DNA from: Agromyces salentinus
GTDB taxonomy: Bacteria > Actinomycetota > Actinomycetes > Actinomycetales > Microbacteriaceae
Length of the DNA stretch: 64,000 nucleotides
Direction of reading: 5' to 3'
NCBI RefSeq assembly: GCF_009749395.1
Contig: NZ_WBIR01000010.1
Coordinates: 62,001 to 126,000, forward strand
Of this stretch, positions 25,000 through 34,431 are shown one piece after another (position 1 is the first letter of the stretch; the number at the start of each line of letters is the position of its first letter). The notes beneath the pieces are model-generated. The model made no database searches. It had not been told where the DNA came from and worked only from the letters and a program-made list of their open reading frames with translations. The translations under genes were made by a program, and so were the position numbers.

Positions 25000-26154
25000 A
25001 TGCCGATCGAGTTCGCCCACTCCGCCCGGTCCACGGTGGGCCTCGAATGGGAGGTCGCGATCGTGGATCGCGCCACCGGCGAGCTCGCCTCGATCGGCGA
25101 TCGGGTGCTCGACGTGCTGCACGCACGCAGCGAGGGCGGGCAGCATCCGTGGATCACCGCGGAGATGCTCACGAACACCGTCGAACTCGTGAGCGGCGTC
25201 CACGACCGCGTCGCCGACGCCGTGGCCGACCTGCAGGGCCAACTCGACGAGGTGCGCGCGGTCGTCGACGAACTCGGCGACTACGAGCTGATCTGCAGCG
25301 GCTCGCACCCCTTCAGCCAGTGGTACGACCAGCACCTGACCGACAAGCCGCGCTACCACAAGCTCGTCGAGCGCACCCGATGGTGGGGGCGCAACATGAT
25401 GATCTGGGGCGTGCACGTGCACGTCGGCATCGAGGAGCGCGACAAGGCCCTGCCCATCCTCGACGGGCTGCTCACCTACCTCCCGCACCTGCAGGCGCTC
25501 TCCGCGTCGAGCCCGTTCTGGGCGGGCGTGGACACGGGGTACGCGTCCAACCGGGCCCTCATGTTCCAGCAGTTGCCGACCGCGGGCCTGCCCTACCACC
25601 AACCCGACTGGGCCGCCTACGAGCGATACGTCGACGACCTCGTGCGCACCGGCGTCATCGAGGACTACTCCGAGGTCCGCTGGGACATCCGGCCCTCGCC
25701 GAAGTGGGGCACGATCGAGGTCCGCGTGTGCGACGGCGTCTCGACCGCCGAGGACCTCGCCGCCATCGGGGCGCTCGTGCAGTGCCTCGTCGAGTGGATG
25801 AGCGCGCGCCTCGACGACGGCGAGGCCCTCACCGTGCTGCAGCCCTGGTACACACGTGAGAACAAGTGGCGGGCCGCGAGGTACGGCCTGGCCGCCGAGG
25901 TCATCACCGATGCCGAGGGGACCGAGCGCCTCGTCTCCGACGACCTCCGCGACCTCATCGTGACGCTCGAGCCGGTCGCCGAACGGCTGGACTGCGTCCA
26001 CGAGCTCCGGCTCGTGGGCGACCTCCTCGACCGAGGGGGCAGCTCGCAGCGCCAGCTCCAGGTCGCGGCCGCCAACGACGGCGACCTCACGGCCGTCGTG
26101 GCGCACCTCGCGCGGGAACTGCGCGGCGACGCCGCGGCGGCATCCGCTGGCTGA
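25000..26154 (+). CDS. Glutamate-cysteine ligase-like carboxylate-amine ligase (GCS2/YbdK family)
   Basis: Family members ligate glutamate to an amine with ATP; YbdK has weak glutamate-cysteine ligase activity. The GCS2 motifs are present: STVGLEWEVAIVD at the start, ELVSGVHDRVADAVADL, SGSHPFSQWYDQ, MMIWGVHVHVGI, WDIRPSPKWGTIEVRVCDG and WYTRENKWRAARYGL. ATG 25000 (384 residues) has AAAGGGGA upstream; the open frame begins earlier without support. True glutathione synthesis is unusual in this group and I see no GshB, so the in vivo product is uncertain. Confidence 0.88.
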   Translation: MPIEFAHSARSTVGLEWEVAIVDRATGELASIGDRVLDVLHARSEGGQHPWITAEMLTNTVELVSGVHDRVADAVADLQGQLDEVRAVVDELGDYELICSGSHPFSQWYDQHLTDKPRYHKLVERTRWWGRNMMIWGVHVHVGIEERDKALPILDGLLTYLPHLQALSASSPFWAGVDTGYASNRALMFQQLPTAGLPYHQPDWAAYERYVDDLVRTGVIEDYSEVRWDIRPSPKWGTIEVRVCDGVSTAEDLAAIGALVQCLVEWMSARLDDGEALTVLQPWYTRENKWRAARYGLAAEVITDAEGTERLVSDDLRDLIVTLEPVAERLDCVHELRLVGDLLDRGGSSQRQLQVAAANDGDLTAVVAHLARELRGDAAAASAG

Positions 26155-26158
26155 TGCC

Positions 26159-27610
26159 TCAGGCCTCCGGGACGGGGGCCTCCGGCAATGAGCGCGTGCG
26201 GATGAGCTCGGCGTACCAGAGCGCGCTGTCCTTCGGGAGGCGCTCGAAGGTGTCGTAGTCGACCCGCACGATGCCGAAGCGCTTGGAGTACCCGAAGCCC
26301 CACTCGAAGTTGTCCATGAGCGACCACACCTGGTACCCGCGCAGGTCGACGCCGCGCTGCATGGCGCGGTGCGCGGCCGTGAAGTGCCGGCGCAGGTAGT
26401 CGGTGCGCTCGACGTCGTGCACCGCGGGCCCGTCTGCGCCCTCGACGACCTCGTCGGCGAACGCGGCCCCGTTCTCGGTGACCATGAGCGACAGTCCGGG
26501 GTAGGCCTCGTGCAGGGCGACGAGGAGGTCCTCGAGGCCCGACGGGTCGATGTTCCAGCCCATCTCGGTGTACGGGCCGGGCTGCTCGAGGAACTCGACC
26601 ATCTCGGACCCGGGCCAGGGCGTGCCGCCCATGTCCTTGTGCCCGTCGGCATTGGCGCGCGGCGACTCGCCGTCCCACATGCTGACCGTCACGGTCGAGT
26701 AGTAGTTCACGCCGAGCAGGCTGATCGGCTGGCGGATCAGCTCGGTGTCGCCCGGCTTCACGAACGACCAGTCGGTGAGGTCGGCCGTGTCGACGATGAC
26801 GTCGGCCGGGTACTCGCCGTCGAGGAGCGGGCCGAGGAACACGCGGTTGGCCAGCCCGTCGATGCGTCGGGCCGCCTCTGCGCCAGTCGGCCCGACGGGC
26901 CGGATGACGTGCAGGTTGAGGGTGATCGAGTATCCGGGATCGTTCGTGACGACCTCGCGGAGCGCGGATATCGCCATGCCGTGCGCGAGGTTCAGGTGAT
27001 GGACGGCGGCCAGGGCCTTCGCTCCGTCCATCAGGCCGGGCGCGTGCGCCCCCGAACCGTACCCGAGGTATGCGGCGCACCATGGCTCGTTCAGGGTGGT
27101 CCAGACGGCGACGCGATCGCCGAGCCGCTCCCCCACGATGCGCGCGTACTCCGCGAACGCCTCGGCGGTCGAGCGAGCGGTCCAGCCGCCCTCGTCCTCG
27201 AGCGCCTGCGGGAGGTCCCAGTGGTAGAGCGTCGCGATCGGGCGGATGCCGCGTGCGATGAGCCCGTCGACGAGGCGCTCGTAGAACGCCAGCCCGGCCT
27301 CGTTCGCCGGGCCCCGACCGGTGGGCTGGATGCGCGGCCAGGCGATCGAGAAGCGGTACGCCTCGAGCCCGAGGCGCACCATGAGGTCGAGGTCCTCCTC
27401 GAGCCGGTGGTAGTGGTCGCATGCACGATCGCCCGTGTCGCCGTTCCACACCTTGCCCGGCGTGTGGCTGAACGTGTCCCAGATTGATGCTCCCCGACCG
27501 TCCTCGTGCACGGCGCCCTCGATCTGGTACGAGGCGGTCGCCGAGCCGAAGAGGAAGTCCTCGCCGAAGGCGAGTCCCGAGTCGCGGTAGTCGGCCGAAC
27601 CGATCGTCAT
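26159..27610 (-). CDS. GH1 beta-glucosidase
   Basis: Cytoplasmic retaining beta-glycosidase acting on cellobiose or other beta-glucosides. GH1 landmarks: [15 protein letters not shown] at the N-terminus, acid/base Glu175 in TLNEPWC, nucleophile Glu379 in MVTENGAAF, and aglycone/glycone site residues in [17 protein letters not shown]. It has 483 residues with no signal peptide. The ATG at 27608-27610 has GGGAG upstream. It ends 4 bp from the convergent ligase gene. Two palindromes 53-91 bp upstream suggest control by a sugar-responsive repressor. Confidence 0.95.
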   Translation of the reverse strand: MTIGSADYRDSGLAFGEDFLFGSATASYQIEGAVHEDGRGASIWDTFSHTPGKVWNGDTGDRACDHYHRLEEDLDLMVRLGLEAYRFSIAWPRIQPTGRGPANEAGLAFYERLVDGLIARGIRPIATLYHWDLPQALEDEGGWTARSTAEAFAEYARIVGERLGDRVAVWTTLNEPWCAAYLGYGSGAHAPGLMDGAKALAAVHHLNLAHGMAISALREVVTNDPGYSITLNLHVIRPVGPTGAEAARRIDGLANRVFLGPLLDGEYPADVIVDTADLTDWSFVKPGDTELIRQPISLLGVNYYSTVTVSMWDGESPRANADGHKDMGGTPWPGSEMVEFLEQPGPYTEMGWNIDPSGLEDLLVALHEAYPGLSLMVTENGAAFADEVVEGADGPAVHDVERTDYLRRHFTAAHRAMQRGVDLRGYQVWSLMDNFEWGFGYSKRFGIVRVDYDTFERLPKDSALWYAELIRTRSLPEAPVPEA

Positions 27611-27662
27611 GATGCTGCTCCCCACGTGGTCACGGCGCTGGTCACCGCCCGCAACACTGTAG

Positions 27663-27679
27663 CGCGTTCCCGGAACGCG
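27663..27679. promoter_or_regulatory. 17-bp operator-like palindrome (bgl / spermidine-synthase-like gap)
   Basis: CGCGTTCC-C-GGAACGCG is a perfect palindrome around a single central base. It lies 53 bp upstream of the GH1 start and directly abuts a second palindrome. This size and position suit a repressor for the beta-glucosidase gene. Confidence 0.55.
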
Positions 27680-27701
27680 TTGCTTACAGCTCTGTAAGCA
27701 A
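27680..27701. promoter_or_regulatory. 22-bp operator-like palindrome abutting the first
   Basis: Arms TTGCTTACAG and CTGTAAGCAA flank a 2-bp centre. The element overlaps the position expected for the -35 of the spermidine-synthase-like gene (its -10, TAGGGT, is at 27715-27720). The TTAC...GTAA core resembles TetR- or GntR-type operators. The regulator is not in the window. Confidence 0.6.
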
Positions 27702-27726
27702 ACTCGATCCCGCATAGGGTTGGAGC

Positions 27727-28527
27727 ATGGATGTCCGAGGCCCGCTCACCCTCGATCTCGGAGGGCTCCGCGCGGAACTCCTCCCCGCCCGCGGGGCGAA
27801 CGGCGGCGTCTCCCTCGTCGTCGACGGCATCACCCAGTCGCACGTGAATCCCGCGGACCCGACCGACCTCCAACTCGAGTACGTGCGCTGCGTGGCCGCG
27901 GTGATCGACGGATGCCTCGAGCCGGCCTCCCCCGCGCGGGTACTGCACCTCGGGGCGGGTGCACTGACGCTCGCGAGGTACGTCGGCGCGACGCGCCCGG
28001 CATCCGTGCAGCACGTCGTGGACCTGCACCGGGAGCTCGTCGAGTTCGTCCTCGACGCGCTGCCGCTCGACCCCGCGCTCACGGTGACGTTCGAGTACGA
28101 CGACGCCCGCGTCGCGGTGGATCGCTCGGCGGCGCATCGCGTCGAGTTCGATCTCGTGATCGTCGACGTCTTCTCGGGCAGCCGGACCCCCGAGCACCTG
28201 GCCACCACCGAGTTCTTCGACGCGATCGCGAGCCTGCTCGGCCCCGCCGGCGTGCTCGTCGTGAACACGATCGCCTCGAGCGGGCTCGGGATCTCGCGCA
28301 CCGCCGGGGCCACCCTCCGCGACGTGTTCGCCGACGTGGCGGCGCTCGCGGCGCCGGCCGTGTTCGCCGAGGCCGGGCCGGGCAACGTCGTGTTCGCCGC
28401 CTCGCAGGCGGAACTGCCGCTGCGCCGCATCCGTCGCCGGATCGATCGGACGCATCGGCGCATCGACCTGCTCGACGGCAGCGCCCTCACGGCCTACCTC
28501 GACGGGGCGCCGGTCAGCCGCGACTGA
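27727..28527 (+). CDS. Spermidine-synthase-like class I methyltransferase-fold protein
   Basis: Aminopropyltransferase-like Rossmann fold of 266 residues with the nucleotide-binding turn [15 protein letters not shown], the acidic [11 protein letters not shown], and [18 protein letters not shown] with a catalytic-type Asp. It lacks the membrane domain of MFS/spermidine-synthase fusions. Function as a true polyamine synthase is doubtful; many actinobacterial paralogues are uncharacterised. TAGGGT lies 6 nt before the ATG, implying a leaderless mRNA. Confidence 0.82.
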   Translation: MDVRGPLTLDLGGLRAELLPARGANGGVSLVVDGITQSHVNPADPTDLQLEYVRCVAAVIDGCLEPASPARVLHLGAGALTLARYVGATRPASVQHVVDLHRELVEFVLDALPLDPALTVTFEYDDARVAVDRSAAHRVEFDLVIVDVFSGSRTPEHLATTEFFDAIASLLGPAGVLVVNTIASSGLGISRTAGATLRDVFADVAALAAPAVFAEAGPGNVVFAASQAELPLRRIRRRIDRTHRRIDLLDGSALTAYLDGAPVSRD

Positions 28528-28597
28528 ACGGGCGTCGCTCACGACCCCGTGGACGCGCGAGACGGCCGGCCTGGTCGGCGACCTCGGCCCGCCGGGC

Positions 28598-30178
28598 TCA
28601 GCGCCCGAGGAGCTTCTGGACCTTGGCGAGGTCTTCGGCCGACGGCGTCGGCGCGCCGCCCTTCGTGCCGAGGCCGAAGCCGGCACCCGAGGCCGCCGGC
28701 GCACCGGCCACGGGCCGGCCGTCGGTGATCGCCTGGTTCTCGGCCGCGCGCTTCGCCGGGTTTCCGGAGCGCGACCCGGAGGCCTTCTTCTTGCCCTTGG
28801 CCGCCTGGCGCTTGCCGCCGCCGTGCCCGCCGCCGCCCGGCATCGGGCCCATGCCGGGAATCTGCGGCATGCCGCCGCGGGCCACGGTCTTCATCATCTT
28901 CGCGGCCTGCTCGAAGCGCTGCACGAGCTGGTTCACATCGGTCACCGTCATGCCGGCGCCCCTCGCGATGCGGAGTCGGCGGGACCCGTTGAGCAGCTTC
29001 GTGTTCTTGCGCTCGGCGGGCGTCATCGACTGGATGATCGCCTCGGTGCGCACGATCTCGCGCTCGTCGAAGTTCTCGAGCTGCTGCTTCATGCCGCCGG
29101 CGCCCGGGAGCATGCCGAGCATCTTCTTGATCGAGCCGGCGCCGCGGAGCTGCTGCATCTGCGCGAGAAAGTCCTCGAGCGTGAACTGCTCGGTCGCCAG
29201 CTTCTCGGCGACCTTCATGGCCTCCTCCTCGTCGAAGGCCTGCTGGGCCTGCTCGATGAGGGTCAGGATGTCGCCGAGGTCGAGGATGCGGCTCGCCATG
29301 CGGTCGGGGTGGAAGGGCTCGAAGTCGTCGAGGCCCTCACCCGTGGAGGCGAAGATGATGGGGCGCCCCGTGACGGACGCCACGCTCAGGGCCGCACCGC
29401 CGCGCGCATCGCCGTCGAGCTTGGAGAGCACGACGCCGGTGAAGTCGACGCCCTCCTGGAAGGCCTTCGCCGTGGTCACGGCGTCTTGGCCGATCATGGC
29501 GTCGATGACGAAGAGCACCTCGTCGGGGTTCGTCGCCTTGCGGATGTTCGCGGCCTGCTTCATCATCTCGGCGTCCACGCCGAGTCGACCGGCGGTGTCG
29601 ATGATGACGACGTCGTGCTGGGCGCGCTCGGCCTGCTTGACGGCATCCTTCGCGACCTTGACGGGGTCGCCCACGCCGTTGCCGGGCTCGGGCGCGAAGA
29701 CGGTGACGCCCGCCTGGGAGCCGACCACCTGGAGCTGGTTGACCGCGTTCGGGCGCTGCAGGTCGGCCGCGACGAGCATGGGCGTGTGGCCATCCTTGAC
29801 GAGCCACTTCGCGAGCTTGCCGGCGAGGGTCGTCTTGCCGGCGCCCTGGAGGCCCGCGAGCATGATGACCGTCGGCGGGTTCTTCGCGAACTGCAGCCGC
29901 CGCTGCTGGCCGCCGAGGATCGCGACGAGCTCCTCGTTGACGATCTGCACGACCTGCTGGGCCGGGTTCAGGGCCTTGTTGACCTCGTCGCCGAGCGCGC
30001 GCTCGCGCACGTGCGACGTGAACTGCTTGACGACGTCGAGGGAGACGTCGGCGTCGAGCAGTGCGCGGCGGATCTCGCGGACGGTGCCGTCGACATCGGC
30101 CGCAGAGAGCTTGCCCTTGGTGCGGAGGTTCTTGAAGGTCTCGGCGAGGCGGTCAGACAGGTTTCCGAAGGTAGCCAT
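28598..30178 (-). CDS. ffh: Signal recognition particle protein Ffh
   Basis: GTPase that binds signal sequences and 4.5S RNA for co-translational targeting. The N-domain (about residues 1-90) is followed by the G-domain with GLQGAGKTT (G1), DTAGR (G3), SKLDGDARGG (G4 region), and the Met-rich M-domain (from about 300). A Gly/Lys-rich C-terminal tail (PGGGGHGGGKRQAAKGKKK) extends it to 526 residues. The companion SRP RNA gene was not found in the window. Confidence 0.96.
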   Translation of the reverse strand: MATFGNLSDRLAETFKNLRTKGKLSAADVDGTVREIRRALLDADVSLDVVKQFTSHVRERALGDEVNKALNPAQQVVQIVNEELVAILGGQQRRLQFAKNPPTVIMLAGLQGAGKTTLAGKLAKWLVKDGHTPMLVAADLQRPNAVNQLQVVGSQAGVTVFAPEPGNGVGDPVKVAKDAVKQAERAQHDVVIIDTAGRLGVDAEMMKQAANIRKATNPDEVLFVIDAMIGQDAVTTAKAFQEGVDFTGVVLSKLDGDARGGAALSVASVTGRPIIFASTGEGLDDFEPFHPDRMASRILDLGDILTLIEQAQQAFDEEEAMKVAEKLATEQFTLEDFLAQMQQLRGAGSIKKMLGMLPGAGGMKQQLENFDEREIVRTEAIIQSMTPAERKNTKLLNGSRRLRIARGAGMTVTDVNQLVQRFEQAAKMMKTVARGGMPQIPGMGPMPGGGGHGGGKRQAAKGKKKASGSRSGNPAKRAAENQAITDGRPVAGAPAASGAGFGLGTKGGAPTPSAEDLAKVQKLLGR

Positions 30179-30238
30179 GGTGCTTCGATTCTAAGCGACC
30201 GCGGATGCCGCTCCGTGCGGCCGGGGCAACCTCGCCGA

Positions 30239-30727
30239 TCAGCCCTCGACGCGCACGTCGACGACCTCGCGCCCCACGTCGATCGAGGCGATGAGGCGTT
30301 CGTCGGTCTCCTCGGGAGCCAGCCCGTACTCGAATTCGGCGAATCCCTCGCCCTCGCCGTAGAGCTCGGGGCGGAGGTCGACGCGCACGAGGGTCATCGA
30401 GCGCAGGGCATCGATCTGGCGATCGCCGGAGTCGCGGCCGATGGCATCCTCGATCTCCTCGGCCTGCTCGAGCTCGGGGTCGAGCAGCGCGTTCAGGTAC
30501 GTCACCACGGGCGAGCTGCCGGAGTCGAGCTGGCTGACGAAGGCGTTGCGGATCTCGTCGTCGACGAGCTCGAGCTCGCTCACCATGGCGGCGGCCGTGT
30601 CGAGCGCGCTGGCGGGCACCTCGTCGTCCTCGGTCTCGAGGACGACCTCGACGCGCTGGTCGGCGTACTCGATCACCTCCGACCAGTAGTCGCCGACGAT
30701 GCCGAAGTAGTCGTGCTCGGTGGCCAT
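30239..30727 (-). CDS. Conserved acidic protein, DUF2004-like
   Basis: A 162-residue soluble acidic protein (pI clearly low from the Asp/Glu content) starting MATEHDYFGIVGDYWSEVIEY. It resembles the DUF2004 proteins found in this family, but I am not certain. There are no membrane segments, catalytic motifs or Cys pairs. It lies between ffh and ftsY on the same strand, 30 bp downstream of ftsY. Function unknown. Confidence 0.65.
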   Translation of the reverse strand: MATEHDYFGIVGDYWSEVIEYADQRVEVVLETEDDEVPASALDTAAAMVSELELVDDEIRNAFVSQLDSGSSPVVTYLNALLDPELEQAEEIEDAIGRDSGDRQIDALRSMTLVRVDLRPELYGEGEGFAEFEYGLAPEETDERLIASIDVGREVVDVRVEG

Positions 30728-30756
30728 GACCTGCCCTTCCTGTGGAGTGGTCGGCG

Positions 30757-31632
30757 TCAGCCGACGAGTTTCTGCGCGAAGACGTGGGGCGTGAACCCGG
30801 TGAGGTCGTTGATGCCCTCGCCCTGGCCGATGAGCTTGATGGGCAGGCCGGTCTTCTCCTGCACGGCGAGCACGAAGCCGCCCTTGGCGCTGCCGTCCAG
30901 CTTGGTCAGGACGAGGCCCGTGACGCCGCCGTGCTCGATGAACGCCTCGGCCTGGGCGAGCCCGTTCTGGCCGGTGGTCGCGTCGAGCACGAGGAGCACC
31001 TCGCTGATGGGGGCCTGCTTCTCGATGACGCGGCGGATCTTGCCGAGCTCGTCCATGAGGCCGCCCTTGGTGTGCAGGCGGCCGGCCGTGTCGATGATCG
31101 CGATCTCGATGCCCTCCCGCTTGGCGCGGTCGACGGTCTGGAATGCGACGGATGCCGGGTCCTGGCCCTCGCGCTCGGGACGCACGATCTCGGCTCCGGC
31201 GCGGCCCGCCCAGGTCGCCAGCTGGTCGACGGCCGCGGCGCGGAACGTGTCGGCCGCGCCGACGACGACACTGCGGTCGTAGGTGCGGAGGAAGCGGGCG
31301 AACTTGCCGATGGTCGTGGTCTTGCCCACGCCGTTCACCCCGACGACGAGCACGACGGCCGGTCGCTCGGTGAGCTTCAGCGTCGGGTCGTACTTGGCGA
31401 GGCGCTCCTCGACGACCTCGCGCAGCATCCGCTGGACGTCCTTCGGGTCGGTCGTGCGATACCGCTCGACCTGCGCCTTGATGCCCTCGACGATCTCTTC
31501 AGTGACCGCGGGCCCGAAGTCCGCGCGGATGAGCGCCGCCTCGAGGTCGTCCCAGGTGTCCTCGTCGATCGTCTTCGCCCCGAAGACCCCGCGGAGGGCC
31601 GCTCCGAGCGACCAGGATGCACGTTCTGCCAT
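30757..31632 (-). CDS. ftsY: SRP receptor GTPase FtsY (short form)
   Basis: Membrane-associated receptor for the SRP. The NG domains are complete: VGVNGVGKTTTIGKFA (G1), GAADTFRAAAVDQL, IDTAGRLHTKGGLM (G3), TKLDGSAKGG (G4). At 291 residues it lacks the acidic A-domain of E. coli FtsY, a normal short form in many bacteria. The ATG at 31630-31632 has both GGAGG and, 6 nt upstream, TAGGCT; the latter suggests that transcription may start at or near the ATG. Confidence 0.96.
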   Translation of the reverse strand: MAERASWSLGAALRGVFGAKTIDEDTWDDLEAALIRADFGPAVTEEIVEGIKAQVERYRTTDPKDVQRMLREVVEERLAKYDPTLKLTERPAVVLVVGVNGVGKTTTIGKFARFLRTYDRSVVVGAADTFRAAAVDQLATWAGRAGAEIVRPEREGQDPASVAFQTVDRAKREGIEIAIIDTAGRLHTKGGLMDELGKIRRVIEKQAPISEVLLVLDATTGQNGLAQAEAFIEHGGVTGLVLTKLDGSAKGGFVLAVQEKTGLPIKLIGQGEGINDLTGFTPHVFAQKLVG

Positions 31633-31735
31633 GCCTCCAGCCTAGAGCGCCGGTACACCGCGGACGGTTCGCCTGCAAGGGGTTGCCCGCCCGGCGCCCA
31701 CGCTGGGAGCCTCGAGGCTGACGGAAGGAGTGCGA

Positions 31736-32704
31736 ATGACGATCGTGGGATTCCACGCCTCGCACGAACAACTGCCGCCCAGCCGCCTGCTCCAGGCCGT
31801 GAAGCATGCCGAAGCCGCGGGCTTCGACGCCGCGATGTGCAGCGATCACCTCGAGCCCTGGAGCATCCGGCAGGGCCACTCGGGCTACGCCTGGAGCTGG
31901 CTCGGTGCGGCGCTCGAGGCGACCTCGCTGCCCCTCGGCGTCGTGACCGCGCCCGGGCAGCGCTACCACCCGGCGGTCGCCGCCCAGAAGCTGGCCACCC
32001 TCGCCGAGATGTACCCGAACCGGTTCTGGGCCGCGCTCGGCAGCGGCGAGGCGATCAACGAGCACGTCACCGGCGACCCGTGGCCCGAGAAGGAGGAGCG
32101 CGACGCCCGGCTCGTCGAGACCGTCGACGTCATCCGCCGGCTCCTCGCCGGCGAGGAGGTGACGGCCGACGGCCTCGTCCGGGTCGACCGCGCCCGGGTG
32201 TGGAGCCTTCCCGACGTCCCGCCGCCCCTGCTGGCCGCGGCCGTCAGCACGGAGACCGCACGCGAGGCCGCGGCGTGGGCCGACGGCGTCATCACCGTGG
32301 ACCAGCCGCGCGACGCGCTCCGCGACTTCGTGGCCGCCTACCGCGACGCGGGCGGCGATGGTCCCATCGCGGTGCAGGTGCACCTGAGCTGGGCCACCAC
32401 GGACGACGAGGCGATCGCGATCGCCCACGACCAGTGGCGCCAGAGCCTCGTCCCCGCGCACCTCGCGTGGGAACTCGACCGACCGGAGGACTTCGACGCG
32501 CGCACCGCCGACGCCACCCCCGACCAGGTCGCCGGCACCCTGCTCGCCTCGGCCGACACCGGCCGCCACCTCGATCACCTGGCGGGCATCGCCGAACTCG
32601 GGGTCGACCGCATCTTCCTGCACCACGTCGGCACCCGGCAGGAGGGCTTCATCGATGCCTTCGGCGAGCATGTCCTGCCGCAACTGAAGGGGGCCGGGCA
32701 GTGA
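31736..32704 (+). CDS. Luciferase-like (LLM class) flavin oxidoreductase
   Basis: A TIM-barrel flavin enzyme of 322 residues with the bacterial-luciferase family layout: IVGFHASHEQLPPSRLL, AEAAGFDAAMCSDH, SWLGAALEATSLPLGVVTAPG, and RFWAALGSGEAINEHVTG. It resembles the subgroup sometimes called probable non-F420 flavinoid oxidoreductases (TIGR03885), so FMN rather than F420 may be used; this assignment is from memory. ATG 31736 has GGAAGGAG 7 nt upstream. Its stop overlaps the next start (GTGA), coupling it to the GH13 gene. Confidence 0.85.
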   Translation: MTIVGFHASHEQLPPSRLLQAVKHAEAAGFDAAMCSDHLEPWSIRQGHSGYAWSWLGAALEATSLPLGVVTAPGQRYHPAVAAQKLATLAEMYPNRFWAALGSGEAINEHVTGDPWPEKEERDARLVETVDVIRRLLAGEEVTADGLVRVDRARVWSLPDVPPPLLAAAVSTETAREAAAWADGVITVDQPRDALRDFVAAYRDAGGDGPIAVQVHLSWATTDDEAIAIAHDQWRQSLVPAHLAWELDRPEDFDARTADATPDQVAGTLLASADTGRHLDHLAGIAELGVDRIFLHHVGTRQEGFIDAFGEHVLPQLKGAGQ

Positions 32705-34362
32705 AGATCACCGACCGGAGCGACCTCTGGTGGAAGACGGCGATCGTCTACTGCCTCGACGTCGAGACGTACATGGACTGGAACGACGACGGTTGCGGCG
32801 ACCTCGAGGGCCTCGCGCACCGGCTGGACCACTTGGCCGCCCTCGGCGTCACCTGCATCTGGCTGATGCCGTTCCAGCCCACGCCCGACCGCGACGACGG
32901 CTACGACATCACCGACTTCTTCGGCGTCGACCCGCGCCTCGGCTCCCTCGGCGACGTCGCGGAGTTCACCCGAACCGCCCGCGACCGCGGCATGCGGGTG
33001 ATCATCGACTTCGTGATGAACCACACCTCGGCGCGGCATCCGTGGTTCAAGTCCGCCAGGCGGAGCCGCAACTCGCCGTACCGCGACTGGTACGTGTGGC
33101 GCGATGAACCGCCCAAGACGCCGAACGCGGTGTTCCCGGGCGAGGAGGACTCGATCTGGGAGTACGACGAGGGCACCGACCAGTACTACCTGCACAGCTT
33201 CTACCGCCACCAGCCCGACCTGAACATCGCCAATCCCGCCGTGCGCGACGAGATCGCGAAGACCCTCGGCTTCTGGCTGCAGCTCGGCATCTCAGGATTC
33301 CGCGTCGACGCGGTGCCGTTCCTCATCGAACCGCCCGAGGGCGTGGACATCGGCGACCCGCACGAGTTCCTCCGCGACCTCCGCCGGTTCCTCCAGCGCC
33401 GGTCGAGCGAGGCCGTGCTGCTCGGGGAGGTCAACCTGCCCTACGACCAGCAGCTCGAGTACTTCGGGAAGGCGGGCGACGCCTCCGAGCTCACCATGCA
33501 GTTCGACTTCCTCGGGATGCAGGCGCTCTACCTCTCCCTCGCACGGCAGGATGCGCGCCCACTCGCGGCCAGCCTCGCGAGCCGGCCGCCCATCGAGCCC
33601 GAGGCGCAATGGGCGAACTTCGTGCGCAACCACGACGAGCTGACGCTCGACAAGCTCTCCGACCCCGAGCGCGCCGAGGTGTTCGAGGCCTTCGCGCCCG
33701 AGGAGTGGATGCGCGTCTACGACCGTGGCATCGTCCGCAGGCTCCCACCCATGCTCGACGGCGACCCCCGCCGCATCCGCATGGTCTACAGCCTGCTCTT
33801 CTCGCTGCCCGGCACGCCCGTGCTGTTCTACGGCGAGGAGATCGGCATGGGCGAGAACGGCGCGCAGGCCGGCCGCCAGGCGGTGCGGACGCCGATGCAA
33901 TGGACGGGCGGTCGCAACGGCGGCTTCTCCCGCGCCGCGCCGGGGCGCCTCGTCGCATCGCCGCCGTCCGACGGCTACGCACCCGAGCACGTCAACGTCG
34001 AGGCGCAGATGCACGACCCCGAGTCGCTGCTCGGCTTCATCCGGGAACTCGCGGTGCGCTACCGCAGCTCCCCCGAGATCGGCTGGGGCGCGTTCGACGT
34101 GCTGCCGACCGGGCAGGACACGGTGCTCGCGCACCGGATCACGGCCGACGTCGGCCGTTTCGTGGCGCTGCACAACTTCGCCGCCGTGCCGACGGTCGTC
34201 CCGCTCGAACTCGGCGAGGTCGCGGAGGGAACGGTGCTGTCCGACCTGTTCACCGTCGAGGAGGACCCCATGGACGAGCGCGGGCGCATCGACGTGCACC
34301 TCGACGCCTACGGGTATCGCTGGTTCCGGATCGTCGAACCCGACGACCGCCGGATCACCTGA
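32701..34362 (+). CDS. GH13 alpha-glucan enzyme, trehalose-synthase-like
   Basis: Alpha-amylase superfamily (beta/alpha)8 barrel of 553 residues. Catalytic nucleophile Asp203 (GFRVDAVPF), acid/base Glu243 (LLGEVNLP) and transition-state Asp312 (NFVRNHDEL) are all present, with DFVMNHTSARHPWF as region I. WWKTAIVYCLDVETYMDWNDDG at the N-terminus is TreS-like, so maltose-trehalose interconversion or a related transglycosylation is likely. There is no signal peptide and no fused maltokinase. The GTG start overlaps the oxidoreductase stop. Confidence 0.88.
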   Translation: MKITDRSDLWWKTAIVYCLDVETYMDWNDDGCGDLEGLAHRLDHLAALGVTCIWLMPFQPTPDRDDGYDITDFFGVDPRLGSLGDVAEFTRTARDRGMRVIIDFVMNHTSARHPWFKSARRSRNSPYRDWYVWRDEPPKTPNAVFPGEEDSIWEYDEGTDQYYLHSFYRHQPDLNIANPAVRDEIAKTLGFWLQLGISGFRVDAVPFLIEPPEGVDIGDPHEFLRDLRRFLQRRSSEAVLLGEVNLPYDQQLEYFGKAGDASELTMQFDFLGMQALYLSLARQDARPLAASLASRPPIEPEAQWANFVRNHDELTLDKLSDPERAEVFEAFAPEEWMRVYDRGIVRRLPPMLDGDPRRIRMVYSLLFSLPGTPVLFYGEEIGMGENGAQAGRQAVRTPMQWTGGRNGGFSRAAPGRLVASPPSDGYAPEHVNVEAQMHDPESLLGFIRELAVRYRSSPEIGWGAFDVLPTGQDTVLAHRITADVGRFVALHNFAAVPTVVPLELGEVAEGTVLSDLFTVEEDPMDERGRIDVHLDAYGYRWFRIVEPDDRRIT

Positions 34363-34382
34363 GCCGAGCCCGGTGCCGCCGA

Positions 34383-34430
34383 CGAGCGGATGCCGCGGCG
34401 CGGCCATCGCCGGCCCGCGGCATCCGCTCG
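34383..34430. terminator. Bidirectional terminator between the GH13 gene and smc
   Basis: Arms CGAGCGGATGCCGCGG (34383-34398) and their exact complement (34415-34430) form a 16-bp stem with a 16-nt loop between two convergent genes, ending 1 bp from the smc stop. The stem contains the genome's recurrent GGATGCC word. No T-run is seen on either strand. Confidence 0.65.
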
Positions 34431-34431
34431 G

